From contig NZ_JWJG01000028.1 in assembly GCF_000818395.1 (NCBI RefSeq), positions 124,001-188,000 of the forward strand: 64,000 bases of DNA, in the 5' to 3' direction. The stretch comes from Noviherbaspirillum autotrophicum (lineage in GTDB: Bacteria; Pseudomonadota; Gammaproteobacteria; Burkholderiales; Burkholderiaceae_D). Below, in pieces: positions 21,434 through 31,205 of this stretch (its first letter is position 1; each line of letters starts with the position of its first letter). The position numbers and the translations under genes were made by a program. A model generated the notes under the pieces. It was not told the DNA's origin, did not search any database, and worked only from the letters and a program-made list of their open reading frames with translations.

Positions 21434-22923
21434 GATGAGCAACTCACTTCCAGTCCACTGGCCCAGTCCGGCGGCAACTGGGCATACCTTTCATTTTCCG
21501 GCTGCTCGTCGAACGGCCTTTCCAGCAGCCTGAGCAGCTTGTCCACTTCGGAAAAGTCCTTATTTTGCGCCTTTTCGATGGCAATTTGTGCAAGATAATT
21601 GCGCAGCACATATTTCGGATTGACGCTGTTCATTGTTTCTTGTCGTTGTGCATCGATGCTGTTTTCTTGTTTCAGGCGAGAGCGATACTGGGCTGCCCAG
21701 GCATCGAATGCTGGCCGGTCAATGAACAGGTCATGCAAAGGCTCGTCGCCTTCCGGGCGATCGACCTGCAAGCCGCCGAGGCGACGGAAAAACAGCGTGA
21801 AATCGACGTGGTTTTGCTGCATGAGGTCGAACACGGCCTCATGCAGCTTGCCGTCTTCGGGCTGCGTGGAATGCAGGCCCAGCTTTGCGTGGAGCAGTTG
21901 ATCGAACTTCGCCTCGTAGGCCGGCTTGTAGATTTCCAGCGCTGCCTGCGCATCCTCGACTTCGCCAATCAGCGGAAGCAGTGCCTGCCCAAGTGCGAAA
22001 CAGTTCCACTGCCCAATGCTCGGCTGCATATGATATGCGTAGCGGCCTTGCGTGTCGCTATGGTTGCAGATATGCCGGAAGTCGAAGGCTTCCATGAATC
22101 CGAACGGTCCATAGTCGATAGTCAGGCCGAGGATGGACATGTTATCGGTGTTCATGACGCCATGCATGAATCCAACGGCCTGCCACTGGGCGATCAGTTC
22201 AGCCGTGCGGCGCGTGACTTGCGTGAGCAGGGCGCGATAGGGGTTGGACTCGGCGCGCAACTCCGGATAAAAGCGATCGATTATGTAATCGGCCAACACC
22301 TTTAGTTCCACCTGGCAATCGTTGTAGAACCAGTGCTCGAACGACCCGAAACGCACGAAACTGGGCGCCATGCGGGTCGCCACCGCTGCGGTTTCCGGTG
22401 TCTCACGCATCACCAGCATGTCCGATCCGGTAACGCACAGCGCGCGCGAGGTTGGAATGCCGAGCGCAGCCATCGCTTCCGAGCATAGGAATTCGCGGAT
22501 CGACGAGCGCAGAACGGCGCGCCCGTCGCCCATGCGCGAATACGGAGTCTTGCCCGAACCTTTCAGTTGCAGTTCCATGCGCCCTTGCACCGCGGGAACG
22601 TCGCCCAGCAGGATTGCGCGGCCATCGCCGAGCTGGCCCGCCCAAACGCCAAATTGATGGCCTGAATACACAGCCGCCAGCGGCTGCGATTGCGCCAGCG
22701 TACGATTGCCGGCAAACGCCTCGATGAATTGCTCGGTAGCGAATTCCCCAGGATCGAGCCCGATCAGATCCGCCGCCGCGTCGCTTGCGGCCACAAGATA
22801 GGGAGCCGGCAGTTGCGTCGGCAGCAGCCGGGTATGGAACGCCGGCAGAAGGCTGCCGAATGAATTCTCCAGCGGCAGGGTAGCGAGGCGGTGGCGGGCG
22901 ATGCCGACATCGGGTGCATTCAT
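21430..22923 (-). CDS. selO: SelO/YdiU protein adenylyltransferase
   Basis: A 497-residue pseudokinase-fold enzyme that attaches AMP to protein side chains; in E. coli SelO AMPylates redox proteins and affects S-glutathionylation. Typical segments are [40 protein letters not shown] and [14 protein letters not shown]. The protein ends CSS, the cysteine form of the C-terminal Sec-Ser-Ser of eukaryotic SelO. ATG 22923 was chosen because it overlaps the upstream gene stop in an ATGA and fits the family; an open extension to 23316 is shadow. It is coupled to msrB downstream. Confidence 0.94.
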   Translation of the reverse strand: MNAPDVGIARHRLATLPLENSFGSLLPAFHTRLLPTQLPAPYLVAASDAAADLIGLDPGEFATEQFIEAFAGNRTLAQSQPLAAVYSGHQFGVWAGQLGDGRAILLGDVPAVQGRMELQLKGSGKTPYSRMGDGRAVLRSSIREFLCSEAMAALGIPTSRALCVTGSDMLVMRETPETAAVATRMAPSFVRFGSFEHWFYNDCQVELKVLADYIIDRFYPELRAESNPYRALLTQVTRRTAELIAQWQAVGFMHGVMNTDNMSILGLTIDYGPFGFMEAFDFRHICNHSDTQGRYAYHMQPSIGQWNCFALGQALLPLIGEVEDAQAALEIYKPAYEAKFDQLLHAKLGLHSTQPEDGKLHEAVFDLMQQNHVDFTLFFRRLGGLQVDRPEGDEPLHDLFIDRPAFDAWAAQYRSRLKQENSIDAQRQETMNSVNPKYVLRNYLAQIAIEKAQNKDFSEVDKLLRLLERPFDEQPENERYAQLPPDWASGLEVSCSS

Positions 22924-23705
22924 GGCGAATCCTTGTCGTCGCGTGTGTCGTGCGACATCGAAGGTGCAGCTTTGCGCTGCACCGTGGTGCGCTCCGGATA
23001 GGCGATGCGGCCGAGCGACTGTGGCTGCCTGATCGAGACGCGGCCATATTTGGTCTTGACCAATCCGTTTTGTTCCCACTGGCGCAGCAGCTTGGCGATA
23101 CTTTGACGCGACTTTCCGAGCAAATGTCCGAGTTCTTCCTGCGTCAGCGGCACTTCGCGCCCGCGCGCAAGCGTTGCCACATTCATGGCGGAAGGGGCGA
23201 TATGCGCAAGCTCGAGCATGCGCCGCGCCAGCCGCTGAGGCAATGGCGCCGTCGCCGCCTCCTCTACCAGATCGAACGTGGTGCGTAGCCGCAGGCACAG
23301 CATCTTGGCAAAGCATTCATAGATCGCGGGATGGCGCGCCAGCAAGCGCTGGAAATCCGTCTTCGCGTGAAACAGCAGCACGGTGGGCCCGGAGGCGTGC
23401 CCGTCATGCGAACGCGGCAGGCCGTCGAACAGAGAGATTTCCCCGAAACAGCTGGGCGCATCCAGTACGGCGATCGTGGTCGCGTGGCCGTCGGCGGTGG
23501 TACGCGTGAAGCGGACTGCGCCGCGCGCGATCGTGTAAAAGCCGTCCGCCTCGGCGCCGCGAGCATGCAGCAGAGTGCCGTCTTCGACCGCGCGCAGCGA
23601 AGCGCACGCAGCCGCGTCTTCGACTACCTGGTCGGGATAGCCTTCCAGCCACGACTGCTTCAGCAGCGCGACTTTGTCGATGTCATCGATTATTCGGTTC
23701 GGCAT
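22920..23705 (-). CDS. Crp/Fnr family transcriptional regulator
   Basis: A 261-residue regulator. The N-terminal cyclic-nucleotide-binding fold carries a phosphate-cassette-like [14 protein letters not shown]. The C-terminal winged helix has [25 protein letters not shown] near residues 185-212. The FNR-type N-terminal cysteine cluster is absent, so it is CRP-like rather than an oxygen sensor. The C-terminal 35 residues beyond the HTH are polar and may be disordered. It is the first gene of the operon with selO, msrB, yciB, bolA and a parvulin, and overlaps selO by four bases, so it may control its own operon. Confidence 0.88.
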   Translation of the reverse strand: MPNRIIDDIDKVALLKQSWLEGYPDQVVEDAAACASLRAVEDGTLLHARGAEADGFYTIARGAVRFTRTTADGHATTIAVLDAPSCFGEISLFDGLPRSHDGHASGPTVLLFHAKTDFQRLLARHPAIYECFAKMLCLRLRTTFDLVEEAATAPLPQRLARRMLELAHIAPSAMNVATLARGREVPLTQEELGHLLGKSRQSIAKLLRQWEQNGLVKTKYGRVSIRQPQSLGRIAYPERTTVQRKAAPSMSHDTRDDKDSP

Positions 23706-23843
23706 GGCGATTGTAAAAGAGTTGACAGTATTGTGCGGTGCGGTGTGCCGATACTGACAAATCCTGTACCCATAGGTCAGGCAAACTTGATCTGAAATAA
23801 ATCTCAGGATCCATGTATTCTGACAGAGAAGAGGAGACCCCAT

Positions 23844-24620
23844 ATGAATGCACCGGAAAAGCTGTCGATCCCATCCATGAAAGAGCGTGTATCGGCCGAG
23901 GAATGGCAGGCGCGCGTCGACCTCGCGGCGTGTTACCGCCTGGTGGCGGATTTTGGCTGGAGCGATCTGGTTTTCACCCACGTCACCGCCCGCGTGCCGG
24001 GTACTGAAAACCAGTTCCTCATTAATCCCTACGGCATGATGTTTGACGAGATTACGGCGTCGTCGTTGGTGAAGATCGACTTGGAGGGGAACAAGATCGA
24101 AGAATCGCCGTTTCCGATCAATCCCGCCGGTTTTACGATCCACTCCGCTATCCATGCAGTGCGGCATGACGCGCAATGCGTCCTGCATGTGCATAGTATC
24201 AATGGCGTCGCGGTGTCGGTGCAACAGGAGGGCGTGCTGCCGCTTTCCCAGCAATCGATCTTCGTGCTGTCGAGCCTTGCCTACCATGACTACGAAGGCG
24301 TGGCATTGAACGCGGATGAAAAGCCGCGCCTGGTGGCCGATCTCGGGGACAAAACTTATTTGATGCTTCGCAACCACGGCTTATTAACATTAGGAAAAAC
24401 AGTTGCCGATGCGTTCCTTAACATGTATATCTTCGAATCGGCATGCATGATTCAGATCCGCGCGCAGTCCGGCGGTGGCGAGCTGGTCCGGATTCCCGAA
24501 ACGATCATCCGCGGCGCGCAGCAGCAGGCAAAGAGCGTGACGAAGGCGCAGGGAGGCATGCTGGCCTGGCCGGGACTGCTGCGCCGTCTCGACCGGATCG
24601 ATTCCTCCTATCGCACTTGA
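23844..24620 (+). CDS. Class II aldolase/adducin family protein
   Basis: A 258-residue protein with the class II aldolase fold. Zinc-type histidines are visible at 115 and 117 (LHVHS) and 178 (RNHG). The catalytic Glu of true fuculose/rhamnulose aldolases is not evident: the PSSE-type motif is replaced by PAGFTIH, as in adducin-like bacterial members of unknown substrate. GAGGAG lies upstream of ATG 23844. It is followed 14 bases later by an HD-domain gene and then the acyl-CoA ligase, so a degradative role is likely but unproven. Confidence 0.85.
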   Translation: MNAPEKLSIPSMKERVSAEEWQARVDLAACYRLVADFGWSDLVFTHVTARVPGTENQFLINPYGMMFDEITASSLVKIDLEGNKIEESPFPINPAGFTIHSAIHAVRHDAQCVLHVHSINGVAVSVQQEGVLPLSQQSIFVLSSLAYHDYEGVALNADEKPRLVADLGDKTYLMLRNHGLLTLGKTVADAFLNMYIFESACMIQIRAQSGGGELVRIPETIIRGAQQQAKSVTKAQGGMLAWPGLLRRLDRIDSSYRT

Positions 24621-24634
24621 GACAAGGAGAAAAT

Positions 24635-25219
24635 ATGGAGACAAGCATCAAGGCGCAGGCCACGTTCCGCGACATGCAGGACAGCACGCAGGAGGACTGG
24701 AAGATTATCGCCGACGAATTCAAGCCGTATGCGGCTGCCTTGCCCGACCGCGTGCTGGATCACCTGCGGCTGCTGGAGGGGGACTGCGGGGGCTTTCCGG
24801 TGGACCGGCTGACGCATAGCCTGCAAACCGCGACGCGGGCCTGGCGCGACGGACGCGACGAAGAATACGTGGTGTGCGCACTGCTGCACGATATAGGCGA
24901 CACGCTGGGCAGCTACAACCATCCCGATATCGCTGCCGCCATCCTGAAGCCTTTCGTCAGCCCGGAAAACATGGCCATGGTGGAAAAGCACGGCATTTTC
25001 CAGGGCTACTACTTCTTTCATCATCTCGGCATGGACCGCAATCTGCGGGACCAGTTCGCCGGGCAGGCGCTTTATGACGCGACCGCCGAGTTCTGCGAAA
25101 AATATGATGCGCCGGCCTTCGATCCTGCCTATGACACACTCCCGCTGTCATTCTTCGAGCCGATGCTGCGCCGCGTAATGGCTCGCCCGAAGAACACGAT
25201 TTACAAAGCTGTATCCTAG
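24635..25219 (+). CDS. HD-domain protein
   Basis: A 194-residue all-helical HD-superfamily protein. Metal ligands are visible as His61 (RLTHSLQTA) and His85-Asp86 (LLHDIGD), with further His in NHPD and in the FFHHLG segment. Most HD proteins hydrolyse phosphomonoesters or nucleotides, but a subset (PhnZ, MIOX) are di-iron oxygenases with the same ligands, and the compact size and pairing with a class II aldolase-like gene leave both possible. Start ATG 24635 has AAGGAGA just upstream. It is cotranscribed with the aldolase-like gene. Confidence 0.8.
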   Translation: METSIKAQATFRDMQDSTQEDWKIIADEFKPYAAALPDRVLDHLRLLEGDCGGFPVDRLTHSLQTATRAWRDGRDEEYVVCALLHDIGDTLGSYNHPDIAAAILKPFVSPENMAMVEKHGIFQGYYFFHHLGMDRNLRDQFAGQALYDATAEFCEKYDAPAFDPAYDTLPLSFFEPMLRRVMARPKNTIYKAVS

Positions 25220-25278
25220 AGAAATGTCAAAAAGAAGATATTTGTGCGGCGCGCAATCGAAAAACGTTGACGTTTTTA

Positions 25279-25290
25279 GTACGGTCGTTC
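25279..25290 (+). promoter_or_regulatory. Palindromic operator A (GTACGGTCGTTC)
   Basis: A 12-bp near-palindrome 63 bases before the acyl-CoA ligase start. The same motif recurs before livH (28922) and the hydratase/dehydrogenase gene (32797). Just upstream is an AAAACG-TTGA-CGTTTT inverted repeat (25261-25276). The pattern suggests a TetR-type acyl-CoA-responsive repressor site. Confidence 0.55.
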
Positions 25291-25353
25291 AAAAATCATG
25301 ACATGAATTAGTGGAAATATTCTAAACTTCAAAAAAGACAATTCGGAGACACA

Positions 25354-27006
25354 ATGGCGCAATACGCGAAGAGCCCCTTGATGGGCCAGATGATGAGCCA
25401 GCCCTTGCTCATTTCGGGCCTGATCCAGCACGCGGACCGCTATTTCGGCGACAGTGAGATTGTTTCGCGCCGCGTCGAGGGCGATATTCACCGCTATACC
25501 TATCGCGACTGCCACATGCGGGCGCGACGCATGGCCAACGCGCTCGGCAAGATGGGCGTGAAGATGGGCGATCGCGTCGCGACGCTGGCATGGAACGGTT
25601 ATCGCCACCTGGAGCTGTATTACGCGATTTCCGGCTCGGGCGCTGTCATGCATACGATTAATCCGCGTCTGCACCCGGAACAGATTGCCTATATCGCCAA
25701 CCATGCCGAAGACCAGTACCTGTTCTTCGACATGACCTTTCTGCCGCTAGTCGAAGCGTTCGCCGCGCATTGCACCACCGTCAAGGGCTTCGTGATGATG
25801 TGCGACCGCGATCGCATGCCGCCGCAGAGCAAGGTGCCGAACCTGATGTGCTACGAGGATCTGATCGCGGAAAACTCGGACAAGTACGACTGGCCCGTGT
25901 TCGACGAAAACTCCGCTTCCAGCCTGTGCTACACGTCCGGCACGACAGGCAATCCGAAGGGCGCGCTGTACTCGCACCGCTCGACCGTGCTGCATTCCTT
26001 TGCCTCGGTCATGCCTGATGCGCTCAACGTGTCGGCGCAAGACGTGGTGCTACCGGTGGTACCGATGTTCCATGTGAATGCGTGGGGGCTGCCGTACTCG
26101 GTGCCGATGGTTGGCGCCAAGATGGTTTTCCCAGGACCCGCACTGGACGGTAAATCGATTTACGAATTATTCGAGCAAGAGAAAGTGACGTTTTCTGCCG
26201 GCGTGCCGACCGTATGGCTTGGGTTGTTGACCTATGTCGGGCAGAACAATCTGAAGTTTTCGACCTTTCGTCGTACCGTGATCGGTGGCTCCGCCTGTCC
26301 ACCGGCGATGATGAAAACGTTCCGCCATCAATACGGCGTCGACGTGGTGCATGCCTGGGGCATGACGGAAATGTCTCCGCTCGGTACGGCAGGCACGCTG
26401 CAAAGCAAGCACGCCGATCTGCCGGAAGAGCAGAAGCAGGCGATCCTGGAAAAACAGGGGCACGCCATTTACGGAGTCGACATGAAGATTGTGGACGATT
26501 CCGGCAAGGAGCTGCCGTGGGACGGCAAGACCTATGGCAATCTGCTGGTCAAGGGGCCATGGGTCATTGAACGCTATTTCAAGGGCGAGGGTGGCAATGT
26601 GCTGCAGGACGGATGGTTCCCGACCGGTGACGTTGCGACCATCAGCCCCGACGGCTACATGCAGATCACCGACCGCAGCAAGGATGTGATCAAGTCCGGC
26701 GGCGAGTGGATCGGCACCATCGATCTCGAGAATATCGCGGCCGGACATCCGGCGGTGCAGCAGGCCGCTTGTATTGGCGTGTTCCACCCGAAGTGGGACG
26801 AGCGGCCGCTGCTGGTGATCGTGAAGAAGCCGGACGCTGAAGTCAGCAAGGAAGAGCTGATTAAATTTTTTGACGGGAAAATCGCCAAGTGGTGGACGCC
26901 AGACGATGTCGTGTTCGTCGATGCGCTGCCGATTGGCGCAACTGGGAAAGTCTTGAAAAACAGGATACGCGAGCAGTTCAAGGAGTACAAACTGCCGACG
27001 GCCTGA
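25354..27006 (+). CDS. Medium/long-chain acyl-CoA synthetase
   Basis: A 550-residue AMP-forming acyl-CoA ligase (ANL superfamily) that activates carboxylic acids to CoA thioesters. Phosphate-binding loop [11 protein letters not shown] starts at residue 193, GMTEMSP is the A5 motif, the A7-A8 region is DGWFPTGDV and [16 protein letters not shown], and the catalytic Lys532 is in GATGK. The group ([19 protein letters not shown]) is the FadK/AlkK-like clade acting on medium or long chains. It is preceded by operator A and followed by a branched-chain-type ABC importer, so imported acids may be its substrates. Confidence 0.92.
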   Translation: MAQYAKSPLMGQMMSQPLLISGLIQHADRYFGDSEIVSRRVEGDIHRYTYRDCHMRARRMANALGKMGVKMGDRVATLAWNGYRHLELYYAISGSGAVMHTINPRLHPEQIAYIANHAEDQYLFFDMTFLPLVEAFAAHCTTVKGFVMMCDRDRMPPQSKVPNLMCYEDLIAENSDKYDWPVFDENSASSLCYTSGTTGNPKGALYSHRSTVLHSFASVMPDALNVSAQDVVLPVVPMFHVNAWGLPYSVPMVGAKMVFPGPALDGKSIYELFEQEKVTFSAGVPTVWLGLLTYVGQNNLKFSTFRRTVIGGSACPPAMMKTFRHQYGVDVVHAWGMTEMSPLGTAGTLQSKHADLPEEQKQAILEKQGHAIYGVDMKIVDDSGKELPWDGKTYGNLLVKGPWVIERYFKGEGGNVLQDGWFPTGDVATISPDGYMQITDRSKDVIKSGGEWIGTIDLENIAAGHPAVQQAACIGVFHPKWDERPLLVIVKKPDAEVSKEELIKFFDGKIAKWWTPDDVVFVDALPIGATGKVLKNRIREQFKEYKLPTA

Positions 27007-27077
27007 CAGGATTGAATAATAGAAGAAGCCGAAAAGCCGAAGTTCCAACAACACACCCTGAGATAAGGAAGAGACAA

Positions 27078-28328
27078 ATGATGAAAAAGATCCGCCCCCT
27101 CCTGCTGACGCTTTCGATTGCAGCAGCCTTTTCAGCACCGGCTGCGCAAGCAGAGCATGTCAAGATCGCAATGATCGATACGCTGTCGGGTGCGTTCGCA
27201 CCGATCGGGCAGAACCAGTTGCACAGCTTCCAGATGTTCACCGAAATGGCGAACCAGCAGAAATGGGCCGGTGCCGGCAATACACTCGAAGTGGTCGGAT
27301 TCGACGGCAAGGGCAGCCCTCAGGAGTCGCTTAACCAGCTCAAGACGGTGATCGACCAGGGCTATCGCTACATCGCTCAGGGCAACGGTTCCGGCGTCGC
27401 GCTAGCCTTGATCGATGCGGTCAACAAGCACAACGAGCGCAATCCGGGCAAGGAAATCGTGTTCTTGAACTACTCGGCGATCGACCCGGATCTTACCAAC
27501 AGCAAGTGCAGCTTCTGGCACTTCCGCTTCGACGCCAATTCCGACATGAAGATGGAGGCGCTGACCTCGTACATGGCGAAGGACCAGAGCATCAAGAAGG
27601 TCTATATCATCGGCCAGAACTATGCCCACGGCCACCAGGTGACGCGTGCGGCAAAGGAGTACATCAAGCGCAAGCGCCCGGACGTCCAGATCGTCGGCGA
27701 CGACCTGCATCCGATCGCGACCGTGAAGGACTTCTCTCCGTATATCGCGAAGATCAAGGCGTCCGGCGCCGATACCGTCATCACAGGTAACTGGGGCGCC
27801 GACCTCGCATTGCTGGTCAAGGCGGCAAAAGACGCCGGCCTGACCGCCAAGTTCTACACCTACTACGGTGGCACCTCCGGCGTGCCGACCGCGATGGGCG
27901 GTTCGACGGCGGGTCAGGTCAAGCAAGTCGCCTACTGGACGCCGAATAATGAAACCTTCTCCGGCAAGGAGATCGTCGATGCGTTCAAGAAAAAGTACAA
28001 CGACGACTTTTACGTGGCCGATACCTATACTGTGGTGCAGATGCTGTCCAAGGCCATCAAGGATTCCAATTCGACGAATCCGGTCAAGGTCGCGTTCGCG
28101 CTGGAGGGCATGAAGGTCAAGGCGATCAATGGCGAAGTCGAGATGCGCGCCACTGACCACCAGTTGCAGCAGCCACTTTACATTTCGACCTGGACCAAGG
28201 TCGACGGCAAGAAGATCAAGTACGACCAGGAAAACACCGGCTACGGCTGGAGCAACGATCAGAAGATCGAGCCATACGTCGCTACGCAGCCGACTTCGTG
28301 CCAGATGAAACGGCCGTCTCGTTCGTAA
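27078..28328 (+). CDS. Liv-type ABC transporter substrate-binding protein
   Basis: A 416-residue periplasmic binding protein of the branched-chain amino acid (HAAT) family. Signal peptide 1-25 ends AAQA. The mature part begins HVKIAMIDTLSGAFAPIG, the standard ligand-fold opening. ATG 27078 is used, with an adjacent second ATG and AAGGAAGAG upstream. It ends with CQMKRPSRS; a cysteine and basic tail are repeated in the decayed copy downstream. Ligand may be branched-chain amino acids, amides or aromatic acids; the acyl-CoA ligase upstream and permeases downstream suggest a catabolic substrate. Confidence 0.9.
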   Translation: MMKKIRPLLLTLSIAAAFSAPAAQAEHVKIAMIDTLSGAFAPIGQNQLHSFQMFTEMANQQKWAGAGNTLEVVGFDGKGSPQESLNQLKTVIDQGYRYIAQGNGSGVALALIDAVNKHNERNPGKEIVFLNYSAIDPDLTNSKCSFWHFRFDANSDMKMEALTSYMAKDQSIKKVYIIGQNYAHGHQVTRAAKEYIKRKRPDVQIVGDDLHPIATVKDFSPYIAKIKASGADTVITGNWGADLALLVKAAKDAGLTAKFYTYYGGTSGVPTAMGGSTAGQVKQVAYWTPNNETFSGKEIVDAFKKKYNDDFYVADTYTVVQMLSKAIKDSNSTNPVKVAFALEGMKVKAINGEVEMRATDHQLQQPLYISTWTKVDGKKIKYDQENTGYGWSNDQKIEPYVATQPTSCQMKRPSRS

Positions 28329-28337
28329 TATCGGCAA

Positions 28338-28369
28338 TGCGGCATGAACCGTTCGCGGTTCATGCCGTA
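28338..28369 (+). repeat. Stable UUCG-loop hairpin after the binding-protein gene
   Basis: A perfect 11-bp stem GGCATGAACCG/CGGTTCATGCC with a TTCG tetraloop (28341-28366), extendable by two to three pairs, begins about 10 bases after the stop. There is no T-run, so it is more likely an mRNA-stability or attenuation hairpin than a full terminator. Such elements often hold binding-protein mRNA above permease mRNA. Confidence 0.7.
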
Positions 28370-28530
28370 ATTGCGCGTTCAATCTAAACACCGCCAGTCG
28401 TTCCGAGCATGGGCGAGGAAAGCAAAAATGACATGAAAAATACCGGCTGATTCAACGTGTATTCGTTGCTTTACATCAAGTAAAACCATGGATATGCTGT
28501 GTGTACACAATACCTATAAGGAAGAGACAA

Positions 28531-28853
28531 ATGACCACACAAAGCAAAGCCTTATTTCTCGCGCTGCCCATCACTTCCGCCTTTGCTGCTCCTGCCACGG
28601 TAGCCGCAGATGCCGTGAAAATGCCATTCGTTGATCCATTTTCAGGACCGCGCACGCCGGTGAAGCGGGGCATCCTGACAAGCTGACCGTACATCGCTGA
28701 TATCGCCGACGCCCAACTAGGGTGAAGGTCAACGGTAAGGCCTTTAGGTATGACCAGGGGAACACAGATTTCATCTGGAAAACCGATCAGAAGCTAATCT
28801 ATGTCGCAATGCATCCAACGTCATGCCAGATGAAGCGCCCGTCGTCGAACTAA
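28531..28853 (+). pseudogene. Decayed duplicate of the substrate-binding protein
   Basis: The first part (ATG 28531 to stop 28686) repeats the leader AAGGAAGAGACAAATG and encodes a signal peptide plus ADAVKMPFVDPFSGP, which aligns with AEHVKIAMIDTLSGA of the gene just upstream. After a frameshift, a piece reading PYIADIADA may correspond to SPYIAKIKA. The end (28722-28853, another frame) encodes VKVNGKAFRYDQGNTD and finishes HPTSCQMKRPSSN, aligning with the intact C-terminus. About 300 codons of the middle are lost. It is a relic of a tandem duplication. Confidence 0.88.
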
Positions 28854-28921
28854 CAGGTTATATCCCTTGCAGCGTGCGGGCGTCGCGAGACTGCACGCTG
28901 CTTTTTTGCTCCCAGAAAATA

Positions 28922-28933
28922 GTACGGTCGTAC
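28922..28933 (+). promoter_or_regulatory. Palindromic operator B (GTACGGTCGTAC)
   Basis: The most symmetrical of three related sites: arms GTACG and CGTAC around GT. It lies 24 bases before the livH GTG. It shares GTACGGTCGT with the site before the acyl-CoA ligase. Confidence 0.6.
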
Positions 28934-28957
28934 ACGAATTTTACTTAGAGGTGTCGT

Positions 28958-29905
28958 GTGGAATTCACATTAATTACCCTGCTGAACGGTCTGAGCTACG
29001 GGCTGTTGCTGTTCATGCTGTCGTCGGGCCTGACGTTGATCTTCAGCATGATGGGCGTGCTCAATTTTGCCCATGCCAGCTTTTACATGCTGGGCGCCTA
29101 CTTCGCCTATACCATCAGCACCAAGCTCGGCTTCTGGCCGGCGCTGTTCATCGCGCCGCTGGCCGTCGGCGCCATCGGCGCCGTGGTCGAGCGCTACGGC
29201 CTGCGCTCGGTGCACAAGTACGGCCATATCCCGGAACTGCTGTTCACCTTCGGCCTGTCGTATGTCGTGGTCGAGCTGGTGCAGCTGGTGTGGGGCAAGG
29301 CGGCCGTGCCGTACCCGATTCCCGCCGAGCTGGACGGCCCGCTGTTCACGCTGTTTTCCACCACCTTCCCGATCTACCGCGGCTTCATGATGTTGATCGC
29401 GCTGCTCATGCTGCTGTCGATCTACCTGGTGCTGACCAAGACCCGCATCGGCCTGGTGATCCAGGCGGCCTTGACGCACCCCGATATGGTCGAGGCGCTC
29501 GGGCACAACGTGCCGCGCGTGTTCATGCTGGTGTTCGGCAGCGGCTGCGCGCTGGCCGGCCTGGCCGGCGTCATCGGCGGCAATGCGTTCGTCACCGAGC
29601 CGGGCATGGCGGCCACCGTCGGCAGCATCATCTTCGTGGTGGTGGTGGTCGGCGGCATGGGCTCGCTGGTGGGCGCCTTGCTGGCCTCGCTGCTGATCGG
29701 CGTGCTGCAGACGTTCGCCGTCGCGCTCGACTACTCGTTCCTGAATCTGTTTTCGACGATGGGCATGGCGCTGGGCGCCGAGACGTTCGGCTATCCGGTA
29801 TTGAAGCTCACCATTTCGCAGGTGGCGCCGATCATGCCGTATTTGCTGCTGGTGCTGATTCTGATCTTCAGGCCGCGCGGCCTGATGGGAACGCGGGAGG
29901 GTTGA
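28958..29905 (+). CDS. livH: Branched-chain-type ABC permease LivH
   Basis: A 315-residue inner-membrane permease with about eight hydrophobic segments; LNFAHASFYMLGAYFAY near the N-terminus and the EAA-like loop with TRIGLVIQAALTHPDMVEALGHN are typical of LivH. The start is GTG 28958 with AGAGG seven bases upstream. It pairs with LivM and the two ATPases that follow, forming the membrane part of a HAAT importer. Confidence 0.94.
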   Translation: MEFTLITLLNGLSYGLLLFMLSSGLTLIFSMMGVLNFAHASFYMLGAYFAYTISTKLGFWPALFIAPLAVGAIGAVVERYGLRSVHKYGHIPELLFTFGLSYVVVELVQLVWGKAAVPYPIPAELDGPLFTLFSTTFPIYRGFMMLIALLMLLSIYLVLTKTRIGLVIQAALTHPDMVEALGHNVPRVFMLVFGSGCALAGLAGVIGGNAFVTEPGMAATVGSIIFVVVVVGGMGSLVGALLASLLIGVLQTFAVALDYSFLNLFSTMGMALGAETFGYPVLKLTISQVAPIMPYLLLVLILIFRPRGLMGTREG

Positions 29906-29906
29906 G

Positions 29907-31205
29907 ATGAGTGCCGTAACGATGAGCCATACCATGAAATACAAACCGATGAATCTCGCCCGCTGGCTGCTGTGGACCAGCTTCGCACTGATCCTGATCG
30001 TCGCTCCGCTGGTCTTCGACAAGGGCGCATCGCTGTCGGTACTGTCCACCATGGGCACCGTGATGATCTTTGGCTTGTCCTACAACATGCTGCTGGGGCA
30101 GGGCGGCATGCTGTCGTTCGGCCATGCGGTGTACTCCGGGCTGGGCGCGTTCTTCGCCATCCATGCGATGAACCTGGCCGCGGCCGGCACCATCTGGATG
30201 CCGGTCACCCTGGTGCCGCTGGTGGGCGGGCTGGCCGGCATGTTCTTCGGCGCCCTGTTCGGCTATGTGACGACCAAGAAGTCGGGCACCACGTTTGCAA
30301 TGATTACGCTGGGCATCGTTGAACTGGTGTTCGCCTGCTCGCTGATGTTCCCGGAATTCTTCGGCGGCGAGGGCGGCATCACGACCAACCGCGTCTATGG
30401 CGAACCGTTCCTGGGCATCACCTTCGGGCCGCAGATCCAGGTGTATTACCTGATCGCGTTCTGGCTGTTCATCGCCACCATCGGCATGTATGCCTTCACG
30501 CAGACGCCGCTGGGGCGCATCATCAATGCCGTGCGCGACAACCCGGAACGGGTCGAGTTCATCGGCTACGACACGCAGTGGGCGCGCTACCTGACGCTGA
30601 TTCTGGCAGGCTTCTTCGCCGGCATTTCCGGCGGCCTGTCGGCCATCAACTTTGAAATCGTCACCGCCGAGAATGTCAGTGCCATGCGCTCCGGCGCAAT
30701 CCTGCTGTTTACCTTCATCGGCGGTGTCGGCTTCTTCTTCGGCCCGATGATCGGCGCCATCATCGGCGTGTTCCTGACCGTGCTGCTGTCGGACTTCACC
30801 AAGGCGTGGCAGCTGTATCTGGGCGTGTTCTTCATCGTCATCGTGATGTATGCGCCGGGCGGCGTGGCCAGCATCCTCATGATGAACCTGCGGCTGGTGA
30901 AGTTCGGCAAATTCAAACCCGTTGCCCCGCGCCTTCTGGCCGTGTGCGCCACGGCGGCCGTGGCCTTGCTGGGCGTGGCGGTCGCCATCGAGATGCTGTA
31001 CCACCTGACGCTGGATTCGGCGAACGGCACCGAAATGAAGCTGTTCGGCTTCCTGGCCGATACCGCCCAGCCGGGCCCCTGGCTGATCGCCGCTATCCTG
31101 TTCGCCCTCGGCGCCGCCGGCTTCTGGCTGGCCAGGAAAGGCTTCATTCAAGCCTGGGGCCAGGCCAATAGCGACATTGAAGAACTGATCCGGAGACAAG
31201 CATGA
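29907..31205 (+). CDS. livM: Branched-chain-type ABC permease LivM
   Basis: A 432-residue permease, partner of LivH. MLSFGHAVYSGLGAFFAIH and RIINAVRDNPERVEFIGYD are LivM hallmarks. It is longer than many LivM proteins: after the normal end near FIVIVMYAPGGVAS, about 100 residues add two more hydrophobic segments and a polar tail. ATG 29907 follows a GGGAGGG ribosome site that overlaps the end of livH. It overlaps livG by four bases. Confidence 0.92.
   Translation: MSAVTMSHTMKYKPMNLARWLLWTSFALILIVAPLVFDKGASLSVLSTMGTVMIFGLSYNMLLGQGGMLSFGHAVYSGLGAFFAIHAMNLAAAGTIWMPVTLVPLVGGLAGMFFGALFGYVTTKKSGTTFAMITLGIVELVFACSLMFPEFFGGEGGITTNRVYGEPFLGITFGPQIQVYYLIAFWLFIATIGMYAFTQTPLGRIINAVRDNPERVEFIGYDTQWARYLTLILAGFFAGISGGLSAINFEIVTAENVSAMRSGAILLFTFIGGVGFFFGPMIGAIIGVFLTVLLSDFTKAWQLYLGVFFIVIVMYAPGGVASILMMNLRLVKFGKFKPVAPRLLAVCATAAVALLGVAVAIEMLYHLTLDSANGTEMKLFGFLADTAQPGPWLIAAILFALGAAGFWLARKGFIQAWGQANSDIEELIRRQA

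Noticed and set aside
22924-23316. N-terminal extension of selO to 23316
   Set aside because: It runs through the regulator gene in another frame; the ATG at 22923 overlaps the regulator stop and matches the SelO start.
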